The notes under the pieces were generated by a model. That model ran no database searches, had not been told where the DNA came from, and saw nothing but the letters and a program-made list of their open reading frames with translations. Below are positions 1 to 8,900 of a DNA stretch of 64,000 nucleotides, piece after piece (positions within the stretch are counted from its first letter, which is position 1; each line of letters starts with the position of its first letter). Source of the DNA: Streptomyces sp. CA-210063 (lineage in GTDB: Bacteria > Actinomycetota > Actinomycetes > Streptomycetales > Streptomycetaceae). The translations under genes were made by a program, and so were the position numbers. The stretch is taken from NCBI RefSeq assembly GCF_024612015.1, contig NZ_CP102512.1:6882001-6946000 (forward strand). Reading direction: 5' to 3'.

Positions 1-1
1 C

Positions 2-670
2 GGTTATCTGGCCGCCGGGGTCACGGTCGTCGCGCCGTACGCCGGGGTCTCCGGCGCCTGGTTCGGGACCACCCACCACTGCCTGGAGGACCTGGCGATC
101 CTGCGCAGCGTGCCGGGCGTGACCATCGCGGCCCCGTACGGCGACGCCGAGATGCGCGCGGTCGTGCGGGAGGCGGTCCGCTCCGGACGCCCGCACTACA
201 TCCGTACGGGACGCAACGCGACATACGAGTCCCTCCCGGGCGTCGGTGCCGAACTGCCCCTCGTGAACTGGGAGTTCACGGCCGCCGACCCCGACGCCGT
301 CTGCCTCGTCTCCGTCGGCGAGGAAGGCACCCGGCTCGCCCTCGCCGCCCGGCGGGCCGCACCCGGCACCGCCCACGCGCACCTGGTCTACCTGGACCAC
401 GAGCACCTGACCGAAGCCGCGGCCGAACTCGCCCGCCACCACTCCCGGTTCGTGGTGGTCGAGGAGCACCGCGGGCAGGGCGGGGTCGCCGAAGCGCTGG
501 CCCTGCTGCTGCCGGCCTGCCAGGTCACGTCGGTCAGCGCGAACCGGAGCTGGCCCTCGCAGGGCGGCGACCACGAGGAGGTCATGGCCGCACTGGGCCT
601 GGACCTGCCCGCCGTACTGGACGCACTGGACCGTGCCGCCACCGCCGCCGGTCACCCCACCACGCGCTGA
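2..670 (+). CDS. Transketolase C-terminal subunit (5' end outside window)
   Basis: The frame is open from the first bases, so the gene begins upstream; 222 C-terminal residues are visible. They read as the pyrimidine-binding and C-terminal domains of a thiamine-diphosphate transketolase/DXP-synthase-like enzyme, with GAWFGTTHHCLEDLAILR followed by VTIAAPYGDAEM. Family knowledge: split transketolases have separate N (ThDP-binding) and C subunits and move two-carbon units between sugars. Only the C half can be judged here; an N-subunit gene just upstream is inferred. The next gene starts 31 bp after this stop on the same strand, so the two are probably cotranscribed. A one-chain transketolase or an acetoin/branched-chain dehydrogenase beta-like subunit cannot be excluded without the upstream sequence. 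Confidence 0.82.
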   Translation, partial: GYLAAGVTVVAPYAGVSGAWFGTTHHCLEDLAILRSVPGVTIAAPYGDAEMRAVVREAVRSGRPHYIRTGRNATYESLPGVGAELPLVNWEFTAADPDAVCLVSVGEEGTRLALAARRAAPGTAHAHLVYLDHEHLTEAAAELARHHSRFVVVEEHRGQGGVAEALALLLPACQVTSVSANRSWPSQGGDHEEVMAALGLDLPAVLDALDRAATAAGHPTTR

Positions 671-701
671 TCGCACCCACAAGCCAACCAAGGAGCCCGA
701 C

Positions 702-1955
702 ATGCACATCCTCATGATCGAATGCAACCCGAACGGCATGGCCGGCATCGCCAACGCACTCGACCTCGGCCACGACGTCACCCTCGTCTCGGTCGACCCC
801 GACTTCTACCTCGCCGTCTCCCCGCTCACCGAGGCCGCGTACGCGCACCCCAACTGCACCGTCATCAAGAGCGAGCAGGCCTTCTCCATCGAGGAGCTGA
901 CGGCCCTGGCCCGCGAGGTCCACGCCGAGCGCCCGGTGCACGGCGTGACCACGTACAGCGAGTACCACACCGTCCACACCGCGGCCGTCGCCGAGGCGCT
1001 GGGCCTGCCCGGGATGAGCGTCGACGGCGCCCGCAACGCCCGTCACAAGCACCTCACCCGCCTCACCCTGGACGGCAGGGGCATCCGGCAGCCGCGCTTC
1101 GCGCACGTCTCCGACCCGACGAAGGTCGAGGCGGCCGTCCGCGAGATCGGCTTCCCGTGCGTGGTGAAGCCGTCCGACGGCACCGCCAGCCTGCACGTCC
1201 TGCACCTGAAGGACGAGGACGACCTGACGGCGTACCTCGCCGAGCTGGCGGAGGTCGTCGACTACGGGCGCGGTGTCGTCCGCATCCCGGACATCCTGAT
1301 CGAGGAGTTCGTCACCGGTGAGCTGATCTCGGTGGAGTCCTGCGTGCTCGGCAAGGGCGAGGTCGTCAACCTCGGGCTGACCGACCGTCCGCTGAGCGGC
1401 TTCCCGCACTTCATCGAGATGGGCGCCACGTACTTCACCGGCCACCCGCTCCAGGACGAGCTGTTCGAGATGACCACGAAGGTCCTGAACGAGCTGGGCG
1501 TCGACTTCGGCTTCATCCACACCGAGTTCCTGCTCGGCCCGGACGGCCCGGTGCTCTGCGAGGTCAACGGCCGGCTCATCGGCGGCATCGTGCCGAGCCT
1601 GATGCAGATCAGCTCCGGCGTCGACGCCTACCTGGAGGTCATCCGCCAGGCCCTCGGCGAGCGCCCCGAACTGCCCTTCCCCGGCGAGACGATCGCGGGC
1701 GGCCACTGGTTCGGCTCCCCGGTCGCCGGCACGGTCGAGTCCATCGGCTTCGACGGCCTGAAGGACCTGCCCGGCTTCCACAGCGCCCTCGCCTACAAGA
1801 AGCCCGGCGTCGAGGTGAGCAGGCTGTCGAAGAGCAACTTCGACTGGATCGGCCACATCATCTTCACCGGCGCCGACCGCGACGAGGTCAACAAGCGCAA
1901 CGAGGAGGCCCTGGACGCCATCGACCTCCGCCTGAAGGTCGAGGTGGCCCGATGA
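702..1955 (+). CDS. ATP-grasp carboxylate-amine ligase
   Basis: A 417-residue ATP-grasp enzyme. The start is ATG 702, preceded by AAGGAG at 690-695. The N-terminus (MHILMIECNPNG) is a pre-ATP-grasp Rossmann-like domain. The central ATP-grasp fold shows the nucleotide lysine segment PCVVKPSDGTAS (about residue 152) and the metal-binding acidic segment CEVNGRLIGG (about residue 287). Family knowledge: these enzymes activate a carboxylate as acyl-phosphate and join it to an amine or thiol; dipeptide ligases, D-Ala-D-Ala ligase and carbamoyl-phosphate synthase share the fold. The substrate is not readable from sequence. The stop overlaps the next start by 4 bp, so translation is coupled to the amidohydrolase. 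It is the likely bond-forming enzyme of the operon. Confidence 0.85.
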   Translation: MHILMIECNPNGMAGIANALDLGHDVTLVSVDPDFYLAVSPLTEAAYAHPNCTVIKSEQAFSIEELTALAREVHAERPVHGVTTYSEYHTVHTAAVAEALGLPGMSVDGARNARHKHLTRLTLDGRGIRQPRFAHVSDPTKVEAAVREIGFPCVVKPSDGTASLHVLHLKDEDDLTAYLAELAEVVDYGRGVVRIPDILIEEFVTGELISVESCVLGKGEVVNLGLTDRPLSGFPHFIEMGATYFTGHPLQDELFEMTTKVLNELGVDFGFIHTEFLLGPDGPVLCEVNGRLIGGIVPSLMQISSGVDAYLEVIRQALGERPELPFPGETIAGGHWFGSPVAGTVESIGFDGLKDLPGFHSALAYKKPGVEVSRLSKSNFDWIGHIIFTGADRDEVNKRNEEALDAIDLRLKVEVAR

Positions 1956-3325
1956 CCGAGGCCGTACGCGGCCAGGACGCACGCCGTCAGGCCGAACGCG
2001 GTGAGGAGGGACCGGTCACCCTGCACGGGGTGGCCGTCCCGGCCCTCGACCCCGAGGCGCTGTACGACGTCACGACGGAGAACGGCGTCTTCACCGCCTT
2101 CACGAAGACCGGCCCCCGGCAGGGCGGCGAGCACGAGCTCTGGCCCGGCTACACCGAGACCCACGCCCATGTCTCGCTCCCCGCGAACTGGGACGACACG
2201 GTCGAGGACCCCCGGATCGTGGCCCTCCAGTACCTCTACCACGGGGTCACCCACGTGGTGGACATGTTCGGTTTCCCGCTGGCCGCCGACGCCTGGGCGG
2301 CCGGCCGGGCGGCCTCCCCGTGGCCGTACCCCGAGATCACGCACTGCGGCTACGCGGTGACGGCGACGACCGACGCCGCCGGCCGCACCGGCCACGGCGT
2401 CGAGTTCCCGGCCCCGGTGTACATGCTGGCCGTGGAGTCCGACCTGGACCACGCCCTGCGCGCCAACGCCGAACGCGGCGGCACCTTCCTGAAGGTGATG
2501 TTCACCGACGGCACGGAACAGCCGGGCAGCCCGGTCAGGTTCTCCCGCCTCTCCGAGCGGGTGCTGCGCTTCACCGCCCGGATGGCGGCCGAGCGCGGCG
2601 TCACGGCGGTCATCGACTGCAACACCCTCCAGGAGACCCGCTGGGCGTACGAGTGCGGCTTCCGCCTCTTCGCCCACACCGTGCGCGACCGCACCCTCGA
2701 CGAGGCCGACTGGAAGGAGTTCGAGGGCGCGCGCTTCGTCTCGACGCTCGCCGGGCTCCGGCCGATGATCATGACGGGGGAGGAGTTCCTCGCCGAGTAC
2801 GGCCGCGAGGGCTTCGCCGAGACCCAGGACGTCCGCAACCTCGACTTCGTCAAGGGCATCGAGAAGCCCTACGGCATCGAGTACGGCGTCCAGGAGACCC
2901 GCACCGCCGCCCTCGCCGACATGCGCCGCAACGCCGTCGCGGCGCTGGCCCGCGGCGACCTCCTGGTCGGCACCGACTCGGGCAACACCGGCGCGTACCA
3001 CGGCTATTCGCTGCTCAGCGAGCTGGACCTGCTGCGCGGCGACGACGCGTCACTGGAGGCGATGCTGCGCCACCAGGCCACGGTCGGCGGCCGCCGCTAC
3101 TTCGACGAGCTGAGCGGCCGGGCGACCGGGGCGCACCCGCTGAGCGTCGGCGCCACCGCCACGTACAACGTGCTGCACGCGTCCACCCCCGACCGCCCGC
3201 TGTCGGCCCTGCCTGTCAGGACGGTCGTCCGGGGCACGGAGATCGACCGCCCGGCGCTCGCCCGGGCGATAGCGGCGCTGCGCGCCACCCATGCTGTGAC
3301 TGATCCGAAGGGACTGGCCGCGTGA
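1952..3325 (+). CDS. Amidohydrolase-superfamily metal hydrolase
   Basis: A 457-residue amidohydrolase-like TIM barrel. The metal motif is H71-A-H73 (TETHAHVSLP). A probable carboxylated lysine is K181 (TFLKVMFTDG), a later metal histidine is H242 (RLFAHTV), and the catalytic aspartate is D342 (LLVGTDSGNT). The usual first beta-5 histidine seems replaced in AVIDCNT (about 219-225), so metal occupancy may differ from a classic binuclear site. Family knowledge: such enzymes hydrolyse amides, ureas, lactams or imidazolones, or deaminate. It overlaps the ATP-grasp gene by 4 bp upstream and the transporter gene by 4 bp downstream. No signal peptide, so cytoplasmic. The substrate is unknown; imidazolonepropionase-like and prolidase-like relatives are the alternatives. 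Confidence 0.82.
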   Translation: MTEAVRGQDARRQAERGEEGPVTLHGVAVPALDPEALYDVTTENGVFTAFTKTGPRQGGEHELWPGYTETHAHVSLPANWDDTVEDPRIVALQYLYHGVTHVVDMFGFPLAADAWAAGRAASPWPYPEITHCGYAVTATTDAAGRTGHGVEFPAPVYMLAVESDLDHALRANAERGGTFLKVMFTDGTEQPGSPVRFSRLSERVLRFTARMAAERGVTAVIDCNTLQETRWAYECGFRLFAHTVRDRTLDEADWKEFEGARFVSTLAGLRPMIMTGEEFLAEYGREGFAETQDVRNLDFVKGIEKPYGIEYGVQETRTAALADMRRNAVAALARGDLLVGTDSGNTGAYHGYSLLSELDLLRGDDASLEAMLRHQATVGGRRYFDELSGRATGAHPLSVGATATYNVLHASTPDRPLSALPVRTVVRGTEIDRPALARAIAALRATHAVTDPKGLAA

Positions 3326-4548
3326 CCATCGAACGCAGGCGGGCGCTGATCGGCGTGAACGCCGGCATCTTCCTCGCCCACATCGGGAACTTCATCTGGT
3401 TCCCCGTCCTCGTCGCCTCCCTCGGCGGCACCGACAGCGGCTTCTGGGCCGGTGTCGTGATGTGCATGACGTATGTCGGCCGTCTCGCCGCGACCTTCTT
3501 CTACGAGGGGGTCGCGGCCCGGATCGGCATCCGTGGCGCGGTGTTCGCGGGCACCGCCATGGAGGCGGTCGCGCTGGGCCTGATGGGCTTCGGCAGCGGC
3601 GTCGTCGTCTACTCCGCGCTCGCCTTCTTCATCGGCCTCGGCTCCGGCACCGCCTTCCCCGGCCTGAAGAACATCCTCGTCTCGTACCCCGACGACGAGC
3701 GCCCGAAGGCCTTCTCGACCTTCCAGATGTCCGCCCAGGTGGGCCTCTTCGGCGGCGCGCTGGTCGGCGGCCTGCTGGCGGACGTGAACCTGCGGACGCT
3801 GTTCTCCGTCGTCTTCGCCATCTTCATCGGCTTCTGCCTGGCGTCGTCGGCGTTCATCCCGAGGGACGGCTTCGGGGAGCCGCCCGCCAAGGAGCACAAG
3901 CCCCTGGTGAGCACGGCGGTCTTCAAGGGCATCGAGGTCCGCGGCGCCACCCGCTACTTCCTCCTCTCCGCCGTCTTCTGGTTCCTCTCCATCGGCTTCA
4001 TGGTCGGCATCCCGCTGCACATGGAGGAGTACGCGTCGGGCTGGGCCCCCTCGTCCCCCTTCTGGATCACGGGCCTGGCCGTCCTGATCCTCCAGTACCC
4101 CCTGTTCAAGTTCCTGATCAAGCACCTGCGCCCCGGCGCGGTGATGGCGCTGGGCCTGGCCGGCATGACGGTCGCCTTCACGGCCTTCGGCGCGGGCCGC
4201 ACGGCCCCCTGGGTGATCGTCGGCTGCCTGACGGTCGTCCTCGGCGAGATCCTCTTCGTCCCCTCCTTCGACATCTGGATCGCCCGCAAGGTCCCCGCCG
4301 ACCGCCTGGCCAAGGCCATGGGTGCGATGCACTTCTTCCGCAGCGCCGGCAACATGGTCGGCTCCCTCCTGGCGGGCATCCTCTTCGACCTGGCCCTGTC
4401 GTGGGACGTGCCGGGTGCGAACTGGTACATCGCGGCGGTGATCGCCGCCGCGTGCGGGTTCATCTGCCTGTTCAGCAAGGACGACAGCGCCACGGAGGAG
4501 CCTGCGGACGAGTCCGCCCCGGAACCGGCCGAAGCCGCCGCGAGCTGA
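3322..4548 (+). CDS. MFS transporter, probable product exporter
   Basis: A 408-residue major-facilitator protein with about 12 hydrophobic helices, starting at a GTG that overlaps the amidohydrolase stop (GTGA). The N-terminal half begins RRALIGVNAGIFLAHIGNF. The cytoplasmic loop between helices 2 and 3 reads YEGVAARIGIRG, a weak version of the MFS motif A, and the C-terminal tail is acidic and alanine-rich. Its place inside a biosynthetic-looking operon suggests export of, or self-protection against, the operon product, but the direction of transport is inference. The SDR gene begins 18 bp after the stop, behind a GAGGGAGGAACGAGAGGC leader that carries its ribosome binding site. Confidence 0.85.
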   Translation: MTIERRRALIGVNAGIFLAHIGNFIWFPVLVASLGGTDSGFWAGVVMCMTYVGRLAATFFYEGVAARIGIRGAVFAGTAMEAVALGLMGFGSGVVVYSALAFFIGLGSGTAFPGLKNILVSYPDDERPKAFSTFQMSAQVGLFGGALVGGLLADVNLRTLFSVVFAIFIGFCLASSAFIPRDGFGEPPAKEHKPLVSTAVFKGIEVRGATRYFLLSAVFWFLSIGFMVGIPLHMEEYASGWAPSSPFWITGLAVLILQYPLFKFLIKHLRPGAVMALGLAGMTVAFTAFGAGRTAPWVIVGCLTVVLGEILFVPSFDIWIARKVPADRLAKAMGAMHFFRSAGNMVGSLLAGILFDLALSWDVPGANWYIAAVIAAACGFICLFSKDDSATEEPADESAPEPAEAAAS

Positions 4549-4566
4549 GAGGGAGGAACGAGAGGC

Positions 4567-5514
4567 ATGGCTGACATCTGCGTCATCGGCGGCACCCGGT
4601 TCTTCGGCAAGCTGCTCGTACGGCGACTGCTCGACGACGGTCACCGCGTCACCGTCGTCAACCGGGGCCGCGCCCCGGACACCTTCGGCGACTCGGTGCG
4701 CCGGCTCCGGGCCGACCTGTCCGTCCCCGGCGAACTGGCCGCCGCCGTCGCGGGGGAGCGGTTCGACGCCGTGGTGCACCAGATGTGCTACTCCCCGGTC
4801 ACCGCGGTGGAGGCCGTCGAGGCGTTCGGCGAGCGGGCCGGGAAGTACGTGCTGACCAGCAGCATGGAGGTGTACAACGCGGACACGTTCCGCTGGAAGA
4901 TCCCGGCCCCGCCGATGAGCGCCTTCGCCCGCGAGAAGGAGCTCGACCCGGCCGCGTACGCCTACGACACGGCCCTCCCGTGGCACGACCCCGACTTCGC
5001 GGGGCCCAACTACGGCGAGGGCAAGCGTCAGGCCGAGGCCGCGCTGACCGCCCTCGCCGAGGTGCCGGTGGTCCTGGCCAGGGTCGCCCACGTGGTGGCC
5101 GCGGAGGACGACTTCACCGAGCGGTACGGCTTCCACGTCGACCGGGTCCGGGCCGGCCGCCCGATCGTCGCGCACGCCCGCCCCGGCCGTACCTCCCTGG
5201 TCCACGCGCCGGACGCCGCGTCCTTCCTGGCCTTCGCCGCCACCACGGACATCACCGGCGCGGTCAATGTCGCCTCCCCCGACGCCGCCGACGTGTACGA
5301 CGTCTGCGCGGCGGTGGAGAGCGCCCTCGGACTCGTGCCGCAGGTGATCGAGAAGGAGGACGCCCCCGGCGACCCCGACCTCTCCCCGTTCTCCTGCCCC
5401 GCCGACTTCGGCATGGCGACCGACCGGGCGGCGGCGCTCGGCCACCGCTGTGCTCCCGTGAGCCAGTGGCTGCCCGCGCTGGCCCGTACGGTCGCCGACC
5501 AGGAAGGAAACTGA
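4567..5514 (+). CDS. NAD-dependent epimerase/dehydratase (extended SDR)
   Basis: A 315-residue extended short-chain dehydrogenase/reductase. The N-terminal nucleotide motif is VIGGTRFFGKLLV (about residues 6-18). The catalytic region has SSMEVYN followed by NYGEGKRQAE, giving the Tyr-x3-Lys pair. Family knowledge: members epimerise, dehydrate or reduce nucleotide-linked sugars or related hydroxy compounds with NAD(P). The C-terminal half, where substrate specificity lies, matches no subfamily I can name. The stop TGA shares a base with the ATG of the next gene, indicating coupled translation. It probably tailors the sugar-derived intermediate that a transketolase partner would make, but that is inference from context. 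Confidence 0.82.
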   Translation: MADICVIGGTRFFGKLLVRRLLDDGHRVTVVNRGRAPDTFGDSVRRLRADLSVPGELAAAVAGERFDAVVHQMCYSPVTAVEAVEAFGERAGKYVLTSSMEVYNADTFRWKIPAPPMSAFAREKELDPAAYAYDTALPWHDPDFAGPNYGEGKRQAEAALTALAEVPVVLARVAHVVAAEDDFTERYGFHVDRVRAGRPIVAHARPGRTSLVHAPDAASFLAFAATTDITGAVNVASPDAADVYDVCAAVESALGLVPQVIEKEDAPGDPDLSPFSCPADFGMATDRAAALGHRCAPVSQWLPALARTVADQEGN

Positions 5515-5843
5515 TGTTCGATCTGATCGTCATCATCCGCGTCCCGGACCCCGCCGGGATCCCGGCGGTCGCGGACGCCCTCACCCGCATGCGGCCCCTC
5601 TGCCTCGCCGAGGAGGGCTGTGTCGCCTGGGAGGCGTACCAGTCGCACGACGACCCCGGCCGCTTCGTGCTGGTCGAACGCTGGGAGACCCGCGAGGTCT
5701 GGGAGCTTCACGGCGACGGCGAGGCCATCCAGAAGATCTACGTCCCGGAGATCATGCCGCGCATCGAACGGGAGGTGCATTCCAGCCGTCCCCTGCGCCC
5801 GGTCGCCGGCGCGGACGCCGTCCCGAATGTCGCGGCGGGATGA
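5514..5843 (+). CDS. Antibiotic-biosynthesis-monooxygenase (ABM) domain protein
   Basis: A 109-residue single-domain protein with the dimeric alpha-beta barrel pattern of ABM proteins: MFDLIVIIRVPDPAG, a helix, EEGCVAWEAYQS, then FVLVERWETREVWELH. The ATG lies at 5514-5516 with AGGAAGGAAA at 5501-5510 as ribosome binding site, overlapping the SDR stop by one base. Family knowledge: ABM proteins include cofactor-free monooxygenases in polyketide pathways, heme-degrading enzymes and small isomerases, so the fold alone does not prove oxygenase activity. It is the last gene of the operon; the next start is 60 bp away behind its own strong ribosome binding site. Confidence 0.8.
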   Translation: MFDLIVIIRVPDPAGIPAVADALTRMRPLCLAEEGCVAWEAYQSHDDPGRFVLVERWETREVWELHGDGEAIQKIYVPEIMPRIEREVHSSRPLRPVAGADAVPNVAAG

Positions 5844-5903
5844 AATCCCCGGCCGGCCGTGTTGGTGCCTTCCGGAAGAGAACAGCGACAAGGAGGGCAC
5901 CGC

Positions 5904-8900
5904 GTGGCCGCGCGACAGGGGGAGGAAGCCGTAGAGGACCTGCGAGAGGAACGTGAGAAGCCCGGTGCCGGAGGCGACGGCTGGGCCCGCAGGCTCGCCG
6001 GATACGCCTGGCGGTACCCCAAGGGCGTGATCCTCGCCCTCGGCTCGTCCCTCGCGGGCATGGCCCTGATGGCCCTCGTCCCCCTGATCACCAAGGTGAT
6101 CATCGACGACGTCATCGGGGACAAGACCCGGGACATGGCCCCCTGGGCGGCCGCCCTGATCGGCTCCGCCCTGCTCGTCTACGTCTTCACCTATATCCGC
6201 CGCTACTACGGCGGCCGCCTCGCCCTCGACGTCCAGCACGACCTCCGTACGGAGATGTACGGGACGATCACCCGGCTCGACGGCCGCCGCCAGGACGAGC
6301 TGTCCACCGGCCAGGTCGTCGGCCGTGCGACCAGCGATCTCCAGCTGATCCAGGGCCTGCTCTTCATGCTGCCGATGACCATCGGCAACTTCCTGCTGTT
6401 CCTGATCTCCCTCGTGATCATGGCGTGGCTGTCCCTGCCGCTCACGCTCGTCGCCCTCGCCGTCGCCCCCGCCCTGTGGTGGATCGCCGAGCGCAGCCGC
6501 ACCAAGCTGCACCCGGCCACCTGGTACGCCCAGGCCCAGGCCGCCGCCGTCGCGGGCGTCGTCGACGGCGCCGTCAGTGGCGTACGCGTGGTGAAGGGGT
6601 TCGGACAGGAGGAGCAGGAGACCGGGAAACTGCGCGAAGTGGGCCGCCGGCTCTTCGCGGGGCGGCTCCGCACCATCCGTTTCAACTCCAGGTACACCCC
6701 CGCCCTCCAGTCCGTCCCCGCCCTCGGCCAGGTCGCCATGCTGGCGCTCGGCGGCTGGCTGGCCGTCCGGGGCCACATCACCCTCGGCACGTTCGTCGCC
6801 TTCTCCACCTACCTCGCCCAGCTGGTCGGCCCCGTCCGCATGCTCGCCCTGGTCCTCACCGTCGGCCAGCAGGCCCGCGCCGGCACCGAGCGCGTCCTGG
6901 AGCTGATCGACACCGAGCCGAGCCTCAGCGACGGCACGAAGACCCTCCCGGCGGACGCCCCCGCGACCGTCGAGTTCGACGACGTGTCCTTCGGCTACCA
7001 CGATGAGCGCCCCGTCCTGAACGGCCTCAGCTTCGAGATCCGCCCCGGCGAGACCCTCGCCGTCGTCGGCTCCTCCGGCTCCGGCAAGTCGACCGTCTCT
7101 CTCCTTCTCCCGCGCTTCTACGACGTCACACGCGGCGCCGTCCTCATCGGCGGCCACGACGTCCGCGAGCTGACCTTCGACTCGCTGCGCGCCGCGATCG
7201 GCCTGGTCCCCGAGGACTCCTTCCTCTTCTCCGACACGGTCCGCAACAACATCGCGTACGGCCGCCCGGACGCGACCGACGAGCAGATCGAGACCGCCGC
7301 CCGCGCCGCCCAGGCCGACCGCTTCATCGCCGACCTGCCCGACGGCTACGCCACCAAGGTCGGCGAACACGGCCTCACCCTCTCCGGCGGCCAGCGCCAG
7401 CGCATCGCCCTGGCCCGCGCGATCCTCACCGACCCGCGCCTGCTCGTCCTCGACGACGCGACCTCGGCGGTGGACGCCCGTGTGGAGCACGAGATCCACG
7501 AGGCGCTGAAGCACGTCATGGAGGGCCGCACCACCCTCCTCATCGCCCACCGCCGTTCCACCCTCGGCCTCGCCGACCGCATCGCCGTCCTCGACGAGGG
7601 CCGCCTCGCCGACATCGGCACCCACGAGGAACTGGAACGCCGCTCCGCCCTCTACCGCCGTCTGCTCACCGACCCGGACGAGCTGGGCGGCGTCTCGCCC
7701 GGCCACATCCCGCCGACCTCCCTGGCCAAGTCCGACGACACCCCCGTACGCGACTCGATACGGGACGAGCTGGACGCCGAGTTCGACGCCGAGCGCGGGA
7801 TCACGCCCCGCCTGTGGACCGGCGACCGGGAGCCCCGCGACACCGCCTTCGACGGCACCCCCGCCACCCCCGAACTCCTCGCCCAGGTCGAGGCGCTGCC
7901 CCCGGCGACCGACACCCCCGGGATCGACGAGGCCCGCGCGGTCGCGCCGGAGGAGTCGTACGGCCTGAGGCGGCTGCTGCGCGGCTTCGGGCTGCCGCTG
8001 CTGATCAGCCTGGGCCTGGTCGCGGTCGACGCGGGCATGGGCCTGCTGCTGCCCGTGCTGATCCGGCACGGCATCGACCAGGGCGTCTCGCAGGCGGCCC
8101 TGGGTGCGGTCTGGGCCGCGTCGCTGCTGGGGCTGCTCGCGGTTCTCGCCCAGTGGGCGGCCCAGATCGGCGAGATGCGCATGACCGGCCGCACCGGCGA
8201 ACGCGTCCTCTACTCCCTCCGCCTGAAGATCTTCGCCCAGCTCCAGCGCCTCGGACTCGACTACTACGAGCGGGAGCTGACGGGCCGGATCATGACGAGG
8301 ATGACGACGGACGTCGACGCTCTCTCGACGTTCCTCCAGACCGGCCTGGTCACGGCCTTCGTCTCCGTCGTCACCTTCTTCGGCATCATGGTCGCCCTGG
8401 TCGTGATCGACGTACAGCTCGCCCTCGTCGTCTTCGCCACGCTCCCGCCGCTGATCGTCTGCACGGTCTTCTTCCGCCGGGCCAGCGTGAAGGCGTACGA
8501 ACTCGCCCGTGAGCGGGTGTCCGTGGTGAACGCGGACCTCCAGGAGTCGGTGTCCGGGCTGCGGATCGTGCAGGCGTTCCGCCGTGAGCGCGACGGCGGC
8601 CGGCGGTTCGCGGCCGGCAGCGACAGCTACCGCCAGGCCCGTGTCCACGGCCAGTGGCTGATCTCCCTCTACTTCCCGTTCGTCCAGTTCCTCTCCTCGG
8701 CGGCAGCGGCGGCCGTCCTGGTCGTGGGCGCCCACCGCGTCGACGCGGGCACCCTCACCACCGGCGCCCTGGTGGCGTACCTCCTCTACATCGACCTCTT
8801 CTTCGCCCCCGTCCAGCAGCTCTCCCAGGTCTTCGACGGCTACCAGCAGGCCACCGTCTCCCTGGGCCGCATCCAGGAACTCCTCCAGGAGCCGACCTCG

